Below, piece by piece: positions 41,977 through 49,885 of a DNA stretch of 64,000 nt. Numbering within the stretch: the stretch's first letter is position 1; each line of letters opens with the position of its first letter. Made by a program: the position numbers and the translations under genes. This DNA comes from Gracilimonas tropica DSM 19535 (GTDB lineage: Bacteria > Bacteroidota > Rhodothermia > Balneolales > Balneolaceae), in contig NZ_AQXG01000001.1 of NCBI RefSeq assembly GCF_000375425.1, positions 304,000 through 367,999 on the forward strand, in the 5' to 3' direction. A model generated the notes under the pieces. It worked only from the letters and a program-made list of their open reading frames with translations. It had not been told where the DNA came from and made no database searches.

Positions 41977-42393
41977 TTACTGTTTTGGCATTTTTTCCAT
42001 ATCCATGTAGAGGATACTCCACCGGTGTCCGTCGGGGTCAGAAAAACCACAGCCGTACATCCAGCCGTCTTTTTCACCGGGTTCACCAAAGATCTTGCCC
42101 CCGGCTTTCCTAACTTTATCTGCCAGTTTGTTTACCTCATCCGGGCTTTCGGCATCAAAGGAAAAAAGGGTAGAGGTTCCGTCTTCAGGATCAGGAATGG
42201 CATGATCGGTGAACTGTTTGAATTGTTGCTGAGAAAACAGCATGAGTCCGATCTCTTTCTCACCTACTAAAAAGGCAGCCATTCGATCGTTTTCGGGGTG
42301 ATTAGGATTGAGTTTAAATCCGAGCTGTTTATAGAATTCCCGTGATGCAGCTATATCCTTCACAGGTAAATTGATCCATAGTTCTTTAGTCAT
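41977..42393 (-). CDS. VOC/glyoxalase-like protein
   Basis: The 138-residue protein has WINLPVKDIAASREFYKQLGF, FLVGEKEIGLMLFSQQQFKQF, and MYGCGFSDPDGHRWSILYMDMEKMP. The C-terminal GCGFSDPDGHRW is a VOC signature with Asp and His that often bind metal. It is a paralogue of 42884-43309, which has WANIPVKNVEKIRDFYTRLGF and GCGFADPEGHKW. Substrate unknown; members include glyoxalase-type and antibiotic-binding proteins. Confidence 0.86.
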   Translation of the reverse strand: MTKELWINLPVKDIAASREFYKQLGFKLNPNHPENDRMAAFLVGEKEIGLMLFSQQQFKQFTDHAIPDPEDGTSTLFSFDAESPDEVNKLADKVRKAGGKIFGEPGEKDGWMYGCGFSDPDGHRWSILYMDMEKMPKQ

Positions 42394-42460
42394 GATTCTT
42401 GTCTTTTATTTAGTTATTAGTTTTGCTCATAGGCAGACTTAAGTGATGACCGGAAATAGA

Positions 42461-42877
42461 TCAGCCGGTGTAATACACCATCCATCGGATACCAAACTTG
42501 TCTCTAACCATCCCAAATTGTTCCGCCCAGCCGGTATGTCCCAATGGCATCTGCACTTCACCGTCTTCGGCTAATTTTTGGAACAACTGCTCGGTTTCTT
42601 CCAAACTCTCTGTTTGAAGATTGATATAGAAGTCATTTCCGGCATTCAACGTTTGGCCAATAGATTCAAGAATGTCGGAACCAAAAAGTGTGGTATTCGC
42701 TCCTATGGGTAAGGCTGCATTGGCAACCAGGTTAAGAGCATCTCCAGTAGCGCCCATGTTGTCATCAAGGTCTTTGTAGCGACTGATGTCCAGTTCACCG
42801 CCAAATATGGATTGATAGAATTTGAAGGCTTTTTCGGTGTTGCCATTAAAATTGAGGTAAGGGTTTACAGATCTCAT
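42461..42877 (-). CDS. VOC/PhnB-type protein
   Basis: The 138-residue protein has NPYLNFNGNTEKAFKFYQSIFGG at the start, PIGANTTLFGSDILESIG in the middle, and EQFGMVRDKFGIRWMVYYTG at the end. The start and end match 36218-36640 closely, so they are paralogues by duplication. It is 6 nt downstream of the VOC gene 42884. Substrate unknown. Confidence 0.85.
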   Translation of the reverse strand: MRSVNPYLNFNGNTEKAFKFYQSIFGGELDISRYKDLDDNMGATGDALNLVANAALPIGANTTLFGSDILESIGQTLNAGNDFYINLQTESLEETEQLFQKLAEDGEVQMPLGHTGWAEQFGMVRDKFGIRWMVYYTG

Positions 42878-42883
42878 AGTTGA

Positions 42884-43309
42884 TTATTTTCCGTTATAAA
42901 ATACATTCCATTTATGGCCTTCAGGATCGGCAAAACCGCATCCGTACCATCCATTATCAGCCATTTCCGCAGGTTCAGAAAACAATGATCCTCCGGCATC
43001 CAAAACCATTTTTGCCCATGAGTGAACTTCATCCCGGCTATTTGCTCCAATAGTGAACATGATCTCATGTCCTTTTCCGAGGTCAGCACTTTTCCAGCTC
43101 ATGTTTTGTTTAAATACTTCTTCCTGGAAAAAATGTATCACAAAATCATCTCTTCCAACCAAGAAACTGGCTAACTCACTACTTTCATTACTGCCATTCG
43201 CTTTGAACCCCAGCCTTGTGTAAAAGTCTCTGATCTTTTCCACATTTTTAACCGGGATATTCGCCCAAACCTGACGATCTTGTATATATTTTGAAGTTGA
43301 TGAACTCAT
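42884..43309 (-). CDS. VOC/glyoxalase-like protein
   Basis: The 141-residue protein starts MSSSTSKYIQDRQVWANIPVKN and has FYTRLGFKANGSNESSELASFLVGRDDFVIHFF and GWYGCGFADPEGHKWNVFYNG. The closing GCGFADPEGHKW motif is shared with 41977-42393. A longer unrelated frame on the same strand overlaps here and is not real. The gene is the first of the three-VOC run 43309 to 41977 and follows DinB by 50 nt. Confidence 0.85.
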   Translation of the reverse strand: MSSSTSKYIQDRQVWANIPVKNVEKIRDFYTRLGFKANGSNESSELASFLVGRDDFVIHFFQEEVFKQNMSWKSADLGKGHEIMFTIGANSRDEVHSWAKMVLDAGGSLFSEPAEMADNGWYGCGFADPEGHKWNVFYNGK

Positions 43310-43359
43310 AGGTGGATTATTAAATTAAATGTTGAAGAACTGTATGCAAGCAGGATGAT

Positions 43360-43848
43360 TCACTCATAACTCATGGCTTCTTTCCCAAATGCTTTTCTCA
43401 AAATACTGATCTGACCGATATGGTACGCCTGATGGTGATTAATAAAAGCCCAAAGTTCACCATTGGTTGTTGCTACTTTATCAAAAGGAGGCAGGGGAGA
43501 TTGCTCAAGTTCCTGATCAGAAAGCTGTTTCAATCCATGAAAAGCAGGCTCATGCCAGCGATTCCATTCCTTTTTGATCTCTTCTATGGAAGGATAGTCA
43601 AACTTATCCTTTGCTTCCGACCCACCCATCACTGCAAACAGCTTTTTCCATTTTACATCAGGTTCAAGTCCGGCCATTTGTATCAACCCATACTGGGAAT
43701 TCAGCAAGTGTCCTGCCAGGTATTTCACGTGGTTGACGTTTGTATCACCATATGGGCGTTCGTTGGTTTCTGCATCGGTAAAATCATCTAATACATTATT
43801 AAACAGGCGCTGGTGGAGGTCAAACTGGATGAGTAGAAAATTTTTCAT
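43360..43848 (-). CDS. DinB-family protein
   Basis: The 162-residue protein starts MKNFLLIQFDLHQRLFNNVLDDF and contains VKYLAGHLLNSQYGLIQM and the helix LWAFINHHQAYHIGQISILRKAFG. The three-His pattern (GH, HH..YH) on a four-helix bundle is that of DinB/YfiT metal-dependent thiol transferases (bacillithiol/mycothiol type). The frame is open to 43944, but 43848 is the first ATG that begins the conserved core. It is the promoter-proximal gene of the array, divergent from the GlxA regulator by 170 nt. Confidence 0.82.
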   Translation of the reverse strand: MKNFLLIQFDLHQRLFNNVLDDFTDAETNERPYGDTNVNHVKYLAGHLLNSQYGLIQMAGLEPDVKWKKLFAVMGGSEAKDKFDYPSIEEIKKEWNRWHEPAFHGLKQLSDQELEQSPLPPFDKVATTNGELWAFINHHQAYHIGQISILRKAFGKEAMSYE

Positions 43849-44018
43849 GGTTATTTTTTTGTCATTGAATGAACTCCAACATAATGTCTGATAACCAACT
43901 CTGCCCGTGGTGTTTACGCCATTCTTACGGGTTGAATGCGACAAAGAGTTTTGGTTAATTACAAAAGCTATGTTAAGGGAAATTCATAGCTATTTCATTA
44001 ATCTAGAAATCAGTCACC

Positions 44019-45002
44019 ATGAAGCATGTATCTATTCTAATACCGGAAGGAAATGTCAGTATCGTCAATATAGGCGGCACTCATCAGATCTTATCTATGG
44101 TAAACGAAGTATTACAGAAGATGGGTCAAAACCCGGTATTCGATATTCACCTGGTAGGATTGGAAAAAGAATCTCAAAGATCACCCAGGTTGTTTTCGGT
44201 AACAGCAGATCGTGTAATTTCAGAGATAGCGAAAACCGACCTGATCATTATTCCCGCTATTTTTGATGATGTTCCTACGGCGAAAGAGAATAACCGGGAG
44301 TTTATTCCCTGGATCCTGCACCAATACAAAAATGGGGCAGAAGTGGCGAGTATGTGTGTGGCTGCATTTTTCCTGGCTGAAACGGGATTACTTGACGGCA
44401 AGCATTGTTCTACACACTGGATGCATGCCAACAGTTTTAGGGCTCTGTATCCTGATATTAATTTGGTAGATGATAAGATCCTGACGGAAGAAGATGGGAT
44501 CTATACCAGTGGTGGGGCATACGCTTTTTTGAATTTACTGATGTATTTGATCGAGAAAAATGCGGGAAGGGAAGTAGCTGTCCACATATCAAAAGCCTTT
44601 TCCATAGATATTGACCGGGAGAGTCAGTCGCCTTTTATCATGTTTGAGGGGCAAAAAGACCATGGGGATGAGAAGATCATCTCTGCCCAGGAGTACATCG
44701 AAGAAAATTATGAGCAAATGATAAGGGTGGATGAATTGGCTGAGAAGCTCGCATTAAGCCGGCGTACCCTGGAGCGAAGGTTTAAAAAAGCCACTTCCAA
44801 CACCGTTACCGAATACGTTCAGCGGGTAAAAGTGGAGGCCGCAAAGAAAGACCTCGAGCGTACTCGTAAAAATGTAACCGAGGTGATGTACGAAGTTGGT
44901 TATTCCGATACTAAATCATTCCGGAATCTTTTCAGAAAAATAACCGGATTAACTCCCAATGAGTATCGCGATAAATACAACCGTGATGCCGTAGCGGTTT
45001 AA
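44019..45002 (+). CDS. GlxA-type AraC regulator with DJ-1/PfpI domain
   Basis: The 327-residue protein fuses an N-terminal DJ-1/PfpI-like domain (about 1-195; VSILIPEGNVSIVNIGG, LIIIPAIFDD, VASMCVAAFFLAETGLLDGK with a nucleophile-like Cys) to a C-terminal AraC/XylS domain (about 225-320; IRVDELAEKLALSRRTLERRFKK and YSDTKSFRNLFRKITGLTPNEYRDKY). Proteins of this type sense small molecules by an unknown route. It is divergent from the VOC/SRPBCC array and is a natural candidate regulator for it, though this is inferred from adjacency. It is convergent with the cupin gene (3-nt gap). Confidence 0.87.
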   Translation: MKHVSILIPEGNVSIVNIGGTHQILSMVNEVLQKMGQNPVFDIHLVGLEKESQRSPRLFSVTADRVISEIAKTDLIIIPAIFDDVPTAKENNREFIPWILHQYKNGAEVASMCVAAFFLAETGLLDGKHCSTHWMHANSFRALYPDINLVDDKILTEEDGIYTSGGAYAFLNLLMYLIEKNAGREVAVHISKAFSIDIDRESQSPFIMFEGQKDHGDEKIISAQEYIEENYEQMIRVDELAEKLALSRRTLERRFKKATSNTVTEYVQRVKVEAAKKDLERTRKNVTEVMYEVGYSDTKSFRNLFRKITGLTPNEYRDKYNRDAVAV

Positions 45003-45005
45003 GGG

Positions 45006-45302
45006 TCATCCCTGCGTCAAAAGTACCAAACTATCATCCAAAGCGGCTACGGAATGTTCAACTTCGGCGGGGATATCGATCTCATCAAATTGTTTCAGGC
45101 GCACATCTTTCTTGGGTTGATGATAGATCACTTCACCTTCCAGAACTAACAATTTGGTGGGGTGGTGGGCAGTATGATCTTCCAGTTTCATTCCTTTCTT
45201 AAAGCCAAACAGCAACACTTTGAAATGGTCACCGGTGTGGAAAGATTTGGCAATGGGGTGCGCCGCATCCTGCAATTGATCTTTAATAGCTTGGACAGTC
45301 AT
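45006..45302 (-). CDS. Single-domain cupin protein
   Basis: The 98-residue protein is a small cupin: FKVLLFGFKKGMKLEDHTAHHPTKLLVLEGEVIYHQPKK followed by LKQFDEIDIPAEVEHSVAAL. The His residues in HTAHHP and EVEH and the Glu in LEGEV fit the usual metal-binding positions. Its function is unknown; it could be a dioxygenase-like or ligand-sensing protein. It lies between the GlxA regulator (convergent) and the YqaE gene. Confidence 0.8.
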   Translation of the reverse strand: MTVQAIKDQLQDAAHPIAKSFHTGDHFKVLLFGFKKGMKLEDHTAHHPTKLLVLEGEVIYHQPKKDVRLKQFDEIDIPAEVEHSVAALDDSLVLLTQG

Positions 45303-45378
45303 AGGTTTGAAATTTATTTAAGATGAATCCTAATCCTACAAAAATGCCCGGACTTTTGCGAGACGGCTTCAGGTTTTG

Positions 45379-45543
45379 CTATCCATCATGTTTGGCGATC
45401 ACCCAAACGGCGTGAATGATACCGGGAAGGAAACCAAGGATGGTAAGTAAGATGTTCAGCCAAAATGCTCCTTTGATCCCTACGGTAAGAAATACGCCAA
45501 GGGGTGGTAAAAGGATGGCAAGTAGAATACGAAGAATGCTCAT
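45379..45543 (-). CDS. YqaE/Pmp3 family small membrane protein
   Basis: This short gene encodes 54 residues: MSILRILLAILLPPLGVFLTVG, then AFWLNILLTILGFLPGIIHAVWVIAKHDG. The LLPPLGVFL and ILLTILGFLPGIIHA motifs define the Pmp3/YqaE family. These small two-helix proteins influence membrane potential and stress tolerance. It appears alone on its transcript, 76 nt upstream of the cupin gene. It is shorter than most automatic gene finders accept, but the family signature is unmistakable. Confidence 0.9.
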   Translation of the reverse strand: MSILRILLAILLPPLGVFLTVGIKGAFWLNILLTILGFLPGIIHAVWVIAKHDG

Positions 45544-45612
45544 AGCTATTTATTTGTGTTGAGGTTAATCAAAGGGTTTTAGTATCAAGAACTTCGTTGG
45601 ATACGCCGAATT

Positions 45613-46137
45613 CTATAGTTTGTTCTCCTGCAGATCTTTATATAACGAGGCTCTTTTCAATTTTCGGTTTTGTGCGAGGTACTTAAGATCGTACTTGTTG
45701 TCGTACATCAATTGTTTATGGTAATAGTTGATGTGCTCTAAAACGGCAAAGATATTTGCTGCAAGAGCCCATCCGAGAAAATTGCCTGCCACAAAACTGC
45801 GCCCTGAGATCAGCCATTGTACGGTAAGGATTAATGGCATCAGGAGGATGCCGTACACATTATACTTTTTGAATGTCCTAAACCATTTTAGGGCACGCGC
45901 CTTGAATACATGATTTTCTTCCAGAATAGACCATTTTATCCACCAGTAGTACGTTCCCTGTGCGAGTATAAAACACATCATTAACATTCCGAATGAAAGA
46001 AAGATCAGGTGTTGTGCTTCATATTCAAAATTCAGAAAGATGAGTACGCAAAAGAACATTAGCGCATTCATGCCTTCAACCTGAAAGTATCTTTGAAGAC
46101 GCTTCCTAAGTCGTTTTTTTGTAGAGCTCTGAGGCAT
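45613..46137 (-). CDS. Putative membrane protein
   Basis: The 174-residue protein begins MPQSSTKKRLRKRLQRYFQVEG and has about four hydrophobic segments (ALMFFCVLIFLNF; LIFLSFGMLMMCFILAQ; YGILLMPLILTVQWLISG; FLGWALAANIFAVLEHINYYH). The cytoplasmic tail is strongly basic. I recognise no family. It is 15 nt from the amidohydrolase gene stop, so the two are likely an operon. ATG 46137 is chosen over a TTG three codons upstream. Confidence 0.55.
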   Translation of the reverse strand: MPQSSTKKRLRKRLQRYFQVEGMNALMFFCVLIFLNFEYEAQHLIFLSFGMLMMCFILAQGTYYWWIKWSILEENHVFKARALKWFRTFKKYNVYGILLMPLILTVQWLISGRSFVAGNFLGWALAANIFAVLEHINYYHKQLMYDNKYDLKYLAQNRKLKRASLYKDLQENKL

Positions 46138-46152
46138 CTTGAACAAGAATGT

Positions 46153-47445
46153 CTATTTATGTTTATAAATGGTTCCATCTTTCATTACAAAAGAAACCTG
46201 TTCCAAAGTATGGATATCTTCCAATGGGTTAGCATCAGTAGCCACGATATCTGCCATTTTTCCGGCCTCTATACTTCCGATGGTCTCCTGCATTCCCAGC
46301 ACGGTTGCTGCTACGGTTGTGGCACTTTGAATAGCTTCCATGGGCGGCATGCCTACCTCGGTCATATAACCAAATTCCTTACTGTTAAGTCCATGAGGGA
46401 ATACGCCGGCATCGGTTCCAAAAGCGATCTTTACTCCTCGTTTATAAGCATTTTCAAAGGTACTTTGGATCTTCGGGCCAATTTCAAGTGCTTTGGGTAC
46501 CACAAGTTCCGGATAATATCCTTCTACTTTTGCTTTTTCGGCGACCCATTTTCCGGCGGATATGGTAGGCACATAGTACGTTCCTTTTTCGATCATAAGG
46601 TCCATCACTTCTTCGGTCATGTGGGTACCGTGTTCAATGGTCAGAACACCGGCTTCTACTGCACGTTTCATACCTTCAGCACCATGGGCGTGAGCCGCAA
46701 CATGCATTCCATATTCACTGGCTGTTTTGACGATAGCATTCAATTCATCCATAAAGAATTGGGGGGCATCACCTGATTTGGCTACACTTAATACCCCGCC
46801 CGTTGCTGTTATCTTGATATGGTCGGCTCCGTTCTTATATCGCTGTCGTACGGCTTCCCGGGCTTCTGCTACTCCATTGATGACTCCTTCTCTCGGTCCC
46901 GGATTTCCCATCAGATCTTGTTTCCAGCCATTGGTAGGGTCGGCATGACCGCCGGTAGTGGCTATGGATTTTCCTACTGATATGACCCGCGGACCGTCAA
47001 CAAAACCCTGGTTGATCGCATCCCGAAGGGCGGTATTGACTCCTGAACCTCCCAGTTCACGTACGGTTGTAAAACCGGCCATTAAGGTACGTTTGGCATA
47101 AGCAGTGGAGCGAAAGGCAAAGTCGGCTTCATCAAAGGTAAACTGTTCCAGGTATTTTTGAGGGTTCGTCTCACTTTCAAGGTGAACGTGTAGATCTATG
47201 AGGCCCGGCAACACTGTTTTATTGCTTAGGTCAATGATGGTATCTTCACTTTTACCGCTAACAAATCCGCTTTCGATAGCGGTGATTTTGTTGCCAGAGA
47301 TGAGAATACTGACTTCTTTTTTAGGCTCATCAGACAGTCCGTCTATTAAAGTACCGGCATGTATAATGGTTTGTTGGGCGAATACTTGTGGTGTTGATAA
47401 TAAGAGAATGAAAAGAGCGGTTAAGCAAAGTCGGAACAACTTCAT
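46153..47445 (-). CDS. Secreted amidohydrolase (imidazolonepropionase-like)
   Basis: The 430-residue protein has a signal peptide (about 1-23, ending VFAQ) and then the amidohydrolase TIM barrel: [14 protein letters not shown] near residue 80, [27 protein letters not shown] and [10 protein letters not shown]. These hold the metal-binding His and Asp. The type is that annotated as imidazolonepropionase-like or Xaa-Pro dipeptidase-like, probably hydrolysing a small amide or dipeptide in the periplasm. It lies upstream of the membrane protein gene (45613) in the same orientation. Confidence 0.85.
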   Translation of the reverse strand: MKLFRLCLTALFILLLSTPQVFAQQTIIHAGTLIDGLSDEPKKEVSILISGNKITAIESGFVSGKSEDTIIDLSNKTVLPGLIDLHVHLESETNPQKYLEQFTFDEADFAFRSTAYAKRTLMAGFTTVRELGGSGVNTALRDAINQGFVDGPRVISVGKSIATTGGHADPTNGWKQDLMGNPGPREGVINGVAEAREAVRQRYKNGADHIKITATGGVLSVAKSGDAPQFFMDELNAIVKTASEYGMHVAAHAHGAEGMKRAVEAGVLTIEHGTHMTEEVMDLMIEKGTYYVPTISAGKWVAEKAKVEGYYPELVVPKALEIGPKIQSTFENAYKRGVKIAFGTDAGVFPHGLNSKEFGYMTEVGMPPMEAIQSATTVAATVLGMQETIGSIEAGKMADIVATDANPLEDIHTLEQVSFVMKDGTIYKHK

Positions 47446-47571
47446 AGTAAATTATTTATTTGAGGTGGTGGCTGAATATACAAACTGAGCGAAAGAATAA
47501 TATTAGAATGAAAGATGGAAAATCCTGTGAAATATTGTTGTGGGGAGTACACTTTGTTTGATTATTTATGG

Positions 47572-47579
47572 TAGTTTTG
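47572..47579 (+). promoter_or_regulatory. Putative -7 box upstream of the Ca/Na antiporter gene
   Basis: TAGTTTTG matches the Bacteroidota-type -7 element TAnnTTTG and lies 31 nt before the ATG at 47611. A TTTG at 47553 is too close (15 nt) for an ideal -33 element. Weak evidence. Confidence 0.3.
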
Positions 47580-47610
47580 GCGCACATAAATTCAATTTGA
47601 AATTATTTCG

Positions 47611-48690
47611 ATGACTGTAGCTTTATTTATTCTTGGTTTAGTGATATTAATCGCAGGAGCGGAACTCTTCCTGAATTCGGTAGATAAATTTGGCTTGGCA
47701 TGGAGTGTCTCACCGGTTGTAATGGGCCTCACGGTGGTGGCATTTGCTACGGGTGCACCGGAGCTGGCCATTAGTTTACAGGCGGCAGCAGACGGGAAGC
47801 CTGATCTTGTTTTGGGTAATATCCTTGGCAGTAACATTGCCAATATCTTGCTTATACTTGGCATTGCCGGGCTTGTTAAGCCACTCAAGATCACCAATCG
47901 AATTATTAAGATCGATGTTCCGGTCGTGATCGGGGCCAGTGTTTTACTGTTTATACTCTCGCTGGATGGAGAACTTGCCCCGTTGGATGGAATCATCATC
48001 CTGGCTGCACTGATGATCTACTCCATTTTTGTATACCGACAGATCAGGCAAGATCAAAAGAACAACCAAAAGAATAATGAAGAAAACCCTTCCAAACTGG
48101 ATGAGCCGGTAAATGCATGGTTTTATACCAAGTACATTTTGATTCTGTTGGTTGGCCTGGTATTTATCGTATTGGGCTCTCGCTGGATGGTTGATTCGGC
48201 TGTGGAGATTGCCGGAGCGTTGGGGATATCGGAGCTTATTATCGGGTTGACCATTGTATCGATCGGAACTTCTCTGCCGGAAGTAGCTACCTCACTTTCG
48301 GCCGTTCGGCACAATGATTCTGATACAGCCGTTGCCAACGTAATGGGAAGTAATCTTTATAACATCTTTCTTACCCTGGGTTTGACCATTGTGGTCGCTC
48401 CCGGTGCTTTATCTGTTTCGCCGGATGCTTTAAAGTTGGATATGCCTTTTATGATCATTGTTGCGCTGGCTTGTTTACCTCTTTTTTGGCCGGGAAAGGT
48501 GCTGGGCAGGGCAGAAGCTGCCGGTTTCCTTTTCTATTACGCCGCCTATCTAACCTATTTGGTCTTTATTGCTATCGGACATCCTTTTAAGGAAAGTGTG
48601 GAGTGGCTGATGCTTTGGGTGATAGCACCTATTACTCTACTGTTAGTTATTACAAAGTTTGTACTGGATTATCGCCGCTTGAGAATGTAG
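47611..48690 (+). CDS. Calcium/sodium antiporter (YrbG-like CaCA family)
   Basis: The 359-residue membrane protein has the two CaCA alpha-repeats: GAPELAISLQAAADG...GNILGSNIANILLILG (about 48-85) and GTSLPEVATSLSAVRHNDSD...NVMGSNLYNIFLTLG (about 218-257). Between them is a charged cytoplasmic loop (about 145-165, KNNQKNNEENPSK). It exchanges Ca2+ for Na+ (or K+) across the inner membrane. It is followed 34 nt later by the beta-propeller lipoprotein gene, possibly in the same transcript. Confidence 0.92.
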   Translation: MTVALFILGLVILIAGAELFLNSVDKFGLAWSVSPVVMGLTVVAFATGAPELAISLQAAADGKPDLVLGNILGSNIANILLILGIAGLVKPLKITNRIIKIDVPVVIGASVLLFILSLDGELAPLDGIIILAALMIYSIFVYRQIRQDQKNNQKNNEENPSKLDEPVNAWFYTKYILILLVGLVFIVLGSRWMVDSAVEIAGALGISELIIGLTIVSIGTSLPEVATSLSAVRHNDSDTAVANVMGSNLYNIFLTLGLTIVVAPGALSVSPDALKLDMPFMIIVALACLPLFWPGKVLGRAEAAGFLFYYAAYLTYLVFIAIGHPFKESVEWLMLWVIAPITLLLVITKFVLDYRRLRM

Positions 48691-48724
48691 GTTCTTGTAT
48701 TCCATTTGAATACAATCCTAATTA

Positions 48725-49849
48725 ATGAATTCCATAAAGATAAGATTATCGGCCTTGCTGTCTTTTTGCAGTTTGGCCGTAATATTAAGCTCGTGCAATG
48801 AACCATCAAAACAAACTTCCGCTCCTGATATTGATGATTTCCTTTCGTTTACTCCAAAAGTCATTCAGTCTATAGATCATACCGGAGAGTTATATTTTTC
48901 ACATTTAGGGTATGAAAGTGTTGTTTTGAATAACGGGAATATCGTTTTTGCAGACCGGCAGATTCCAACCATCGTAGTGATCAATGAAAAAGGTGAATTA
49001 CAAAAAGAAGTACCTTCAGGTCGAGGTCCCGGAGAAATTCTGGATGCGTATTATTTCACTAAAGGTGCAGATGGTTCCATCTATACATATGATCAAGATA
49101 ATGACAAGATCATAATCTTTGATGAATATTTTAATTTGGATAAAGAAATTATCCCCCCTAAATATAAGTCGTCGAGTTTATTAAATGTATACAGAGGGAA
49201 AAGTGACCAACTTTTCTTTGAGATGGCATCCCATGATTACTTTGAAGATCTGGAAAAAGAGAAAGTAAATGTACTAGTCCAATATGATGTAGAATCAGAG
49301 CGCTTTTTAAATGAGTTTACTATTAGGGCTCAACCGTATGCACGTTTAATTTTAGATGGCCAGGTTAGGGGAGCGGCAAAAGTTCCTTATGCAACCGGAA
49401 CAATAACTGCTTATAACACGGAAGAAGGTTCTCTTTTTATTTATGATACAGGAACGGATGTGATTGCTGAAATAGATGCGCAATTTGATACTTTAAATTC
49501 CATCAGGGTTAATCTACCCAGTGAAAGTATATCATCTGCTGAGCGTGATTCTCTTAAATCCTCCTATAATTTTCCGGAACAATGGAAAACCGTGGAAGAA
49601 TTACTACCCAAACTAAAAGCCCCGGCCGATAAAATGATCTATCACCAAGGCGAGTTTTGGCTAAAGTCCAATATCGAGACTGATACTGAAATGTGGCTGG
49701 TCGTTGGGGTGGATGGAGGAATAGACAGAGTTGTACATTTACCAAAGGAAAGTATACTCATGCATGTTTCAGAGGAACATTTAGGCGTGCGCTTAGACGA
49801 TGTAACCTTTGCCTTATTAACCAATCCTAAACCGGAACCTTTAGATTGA
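48725..49849 (+). CDS. Six-bladed beta-propeller lipoprotein
   Basis: The 374-residue protein has a lipoprotein signal with Cys24 (LSSC). The body shows NHL/6-bladed propeller signatures (GNIVFADRQIPTIVVINEKGEL, GRGPGEILDAYYFTKGADGSIYTYD). Proteins of this type (6-bladed beta-propeller, DUF4934-like) occur as surface lipoproteins in Bacteroidota; the ligand is unknown. It is 34 nt downstream of the antiporter gene and convergent with the GH20 gene. Confidence 0.75.
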   Translation: MNSIKIRLSALLSFCSLAVILSSCNEPSKQTSAPDIDDFLSFTPKVIQSIDHTGELYFSHLGYESVVLNNGNIVFADRQIPTIVVINEKGELQKEVPSGRGPGEILDAYYFTKGADGSIYTYDQDNDKIIIFDEYFNLDKEIIPPKYKSSSLLNVYRGKSDQLFFEMASHDYFEDLEKEKVNVLVQYDVESERFLNEFTIRAQPYARLILDGQVRGAAKVPYATGTITAYNTEEGSLFIYDTGTDVIAEIDAQFDTLNSIRVNLPSESISSAERDSLKSSYNFPEQWKTVEELLPKLKAPADKMIYHQGEFWLKSNIETDTEMWLVVGVDGGIDRVVHLPKESILMHVSEEHLGVRLDDVTFALLTNPKPEPLD

Positions 49850-49885
49850 AAACCTAAAAATGATTATTACAAAGAGATTAAATGG

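Noticed and set aside
46093..46776. 227-codon plus-strand frame across the amidohydrolase gene
   Set aside because: Opposite a gene with a complete amidohydrolase motif set; translation is Phe/His-rich shadow sequence.
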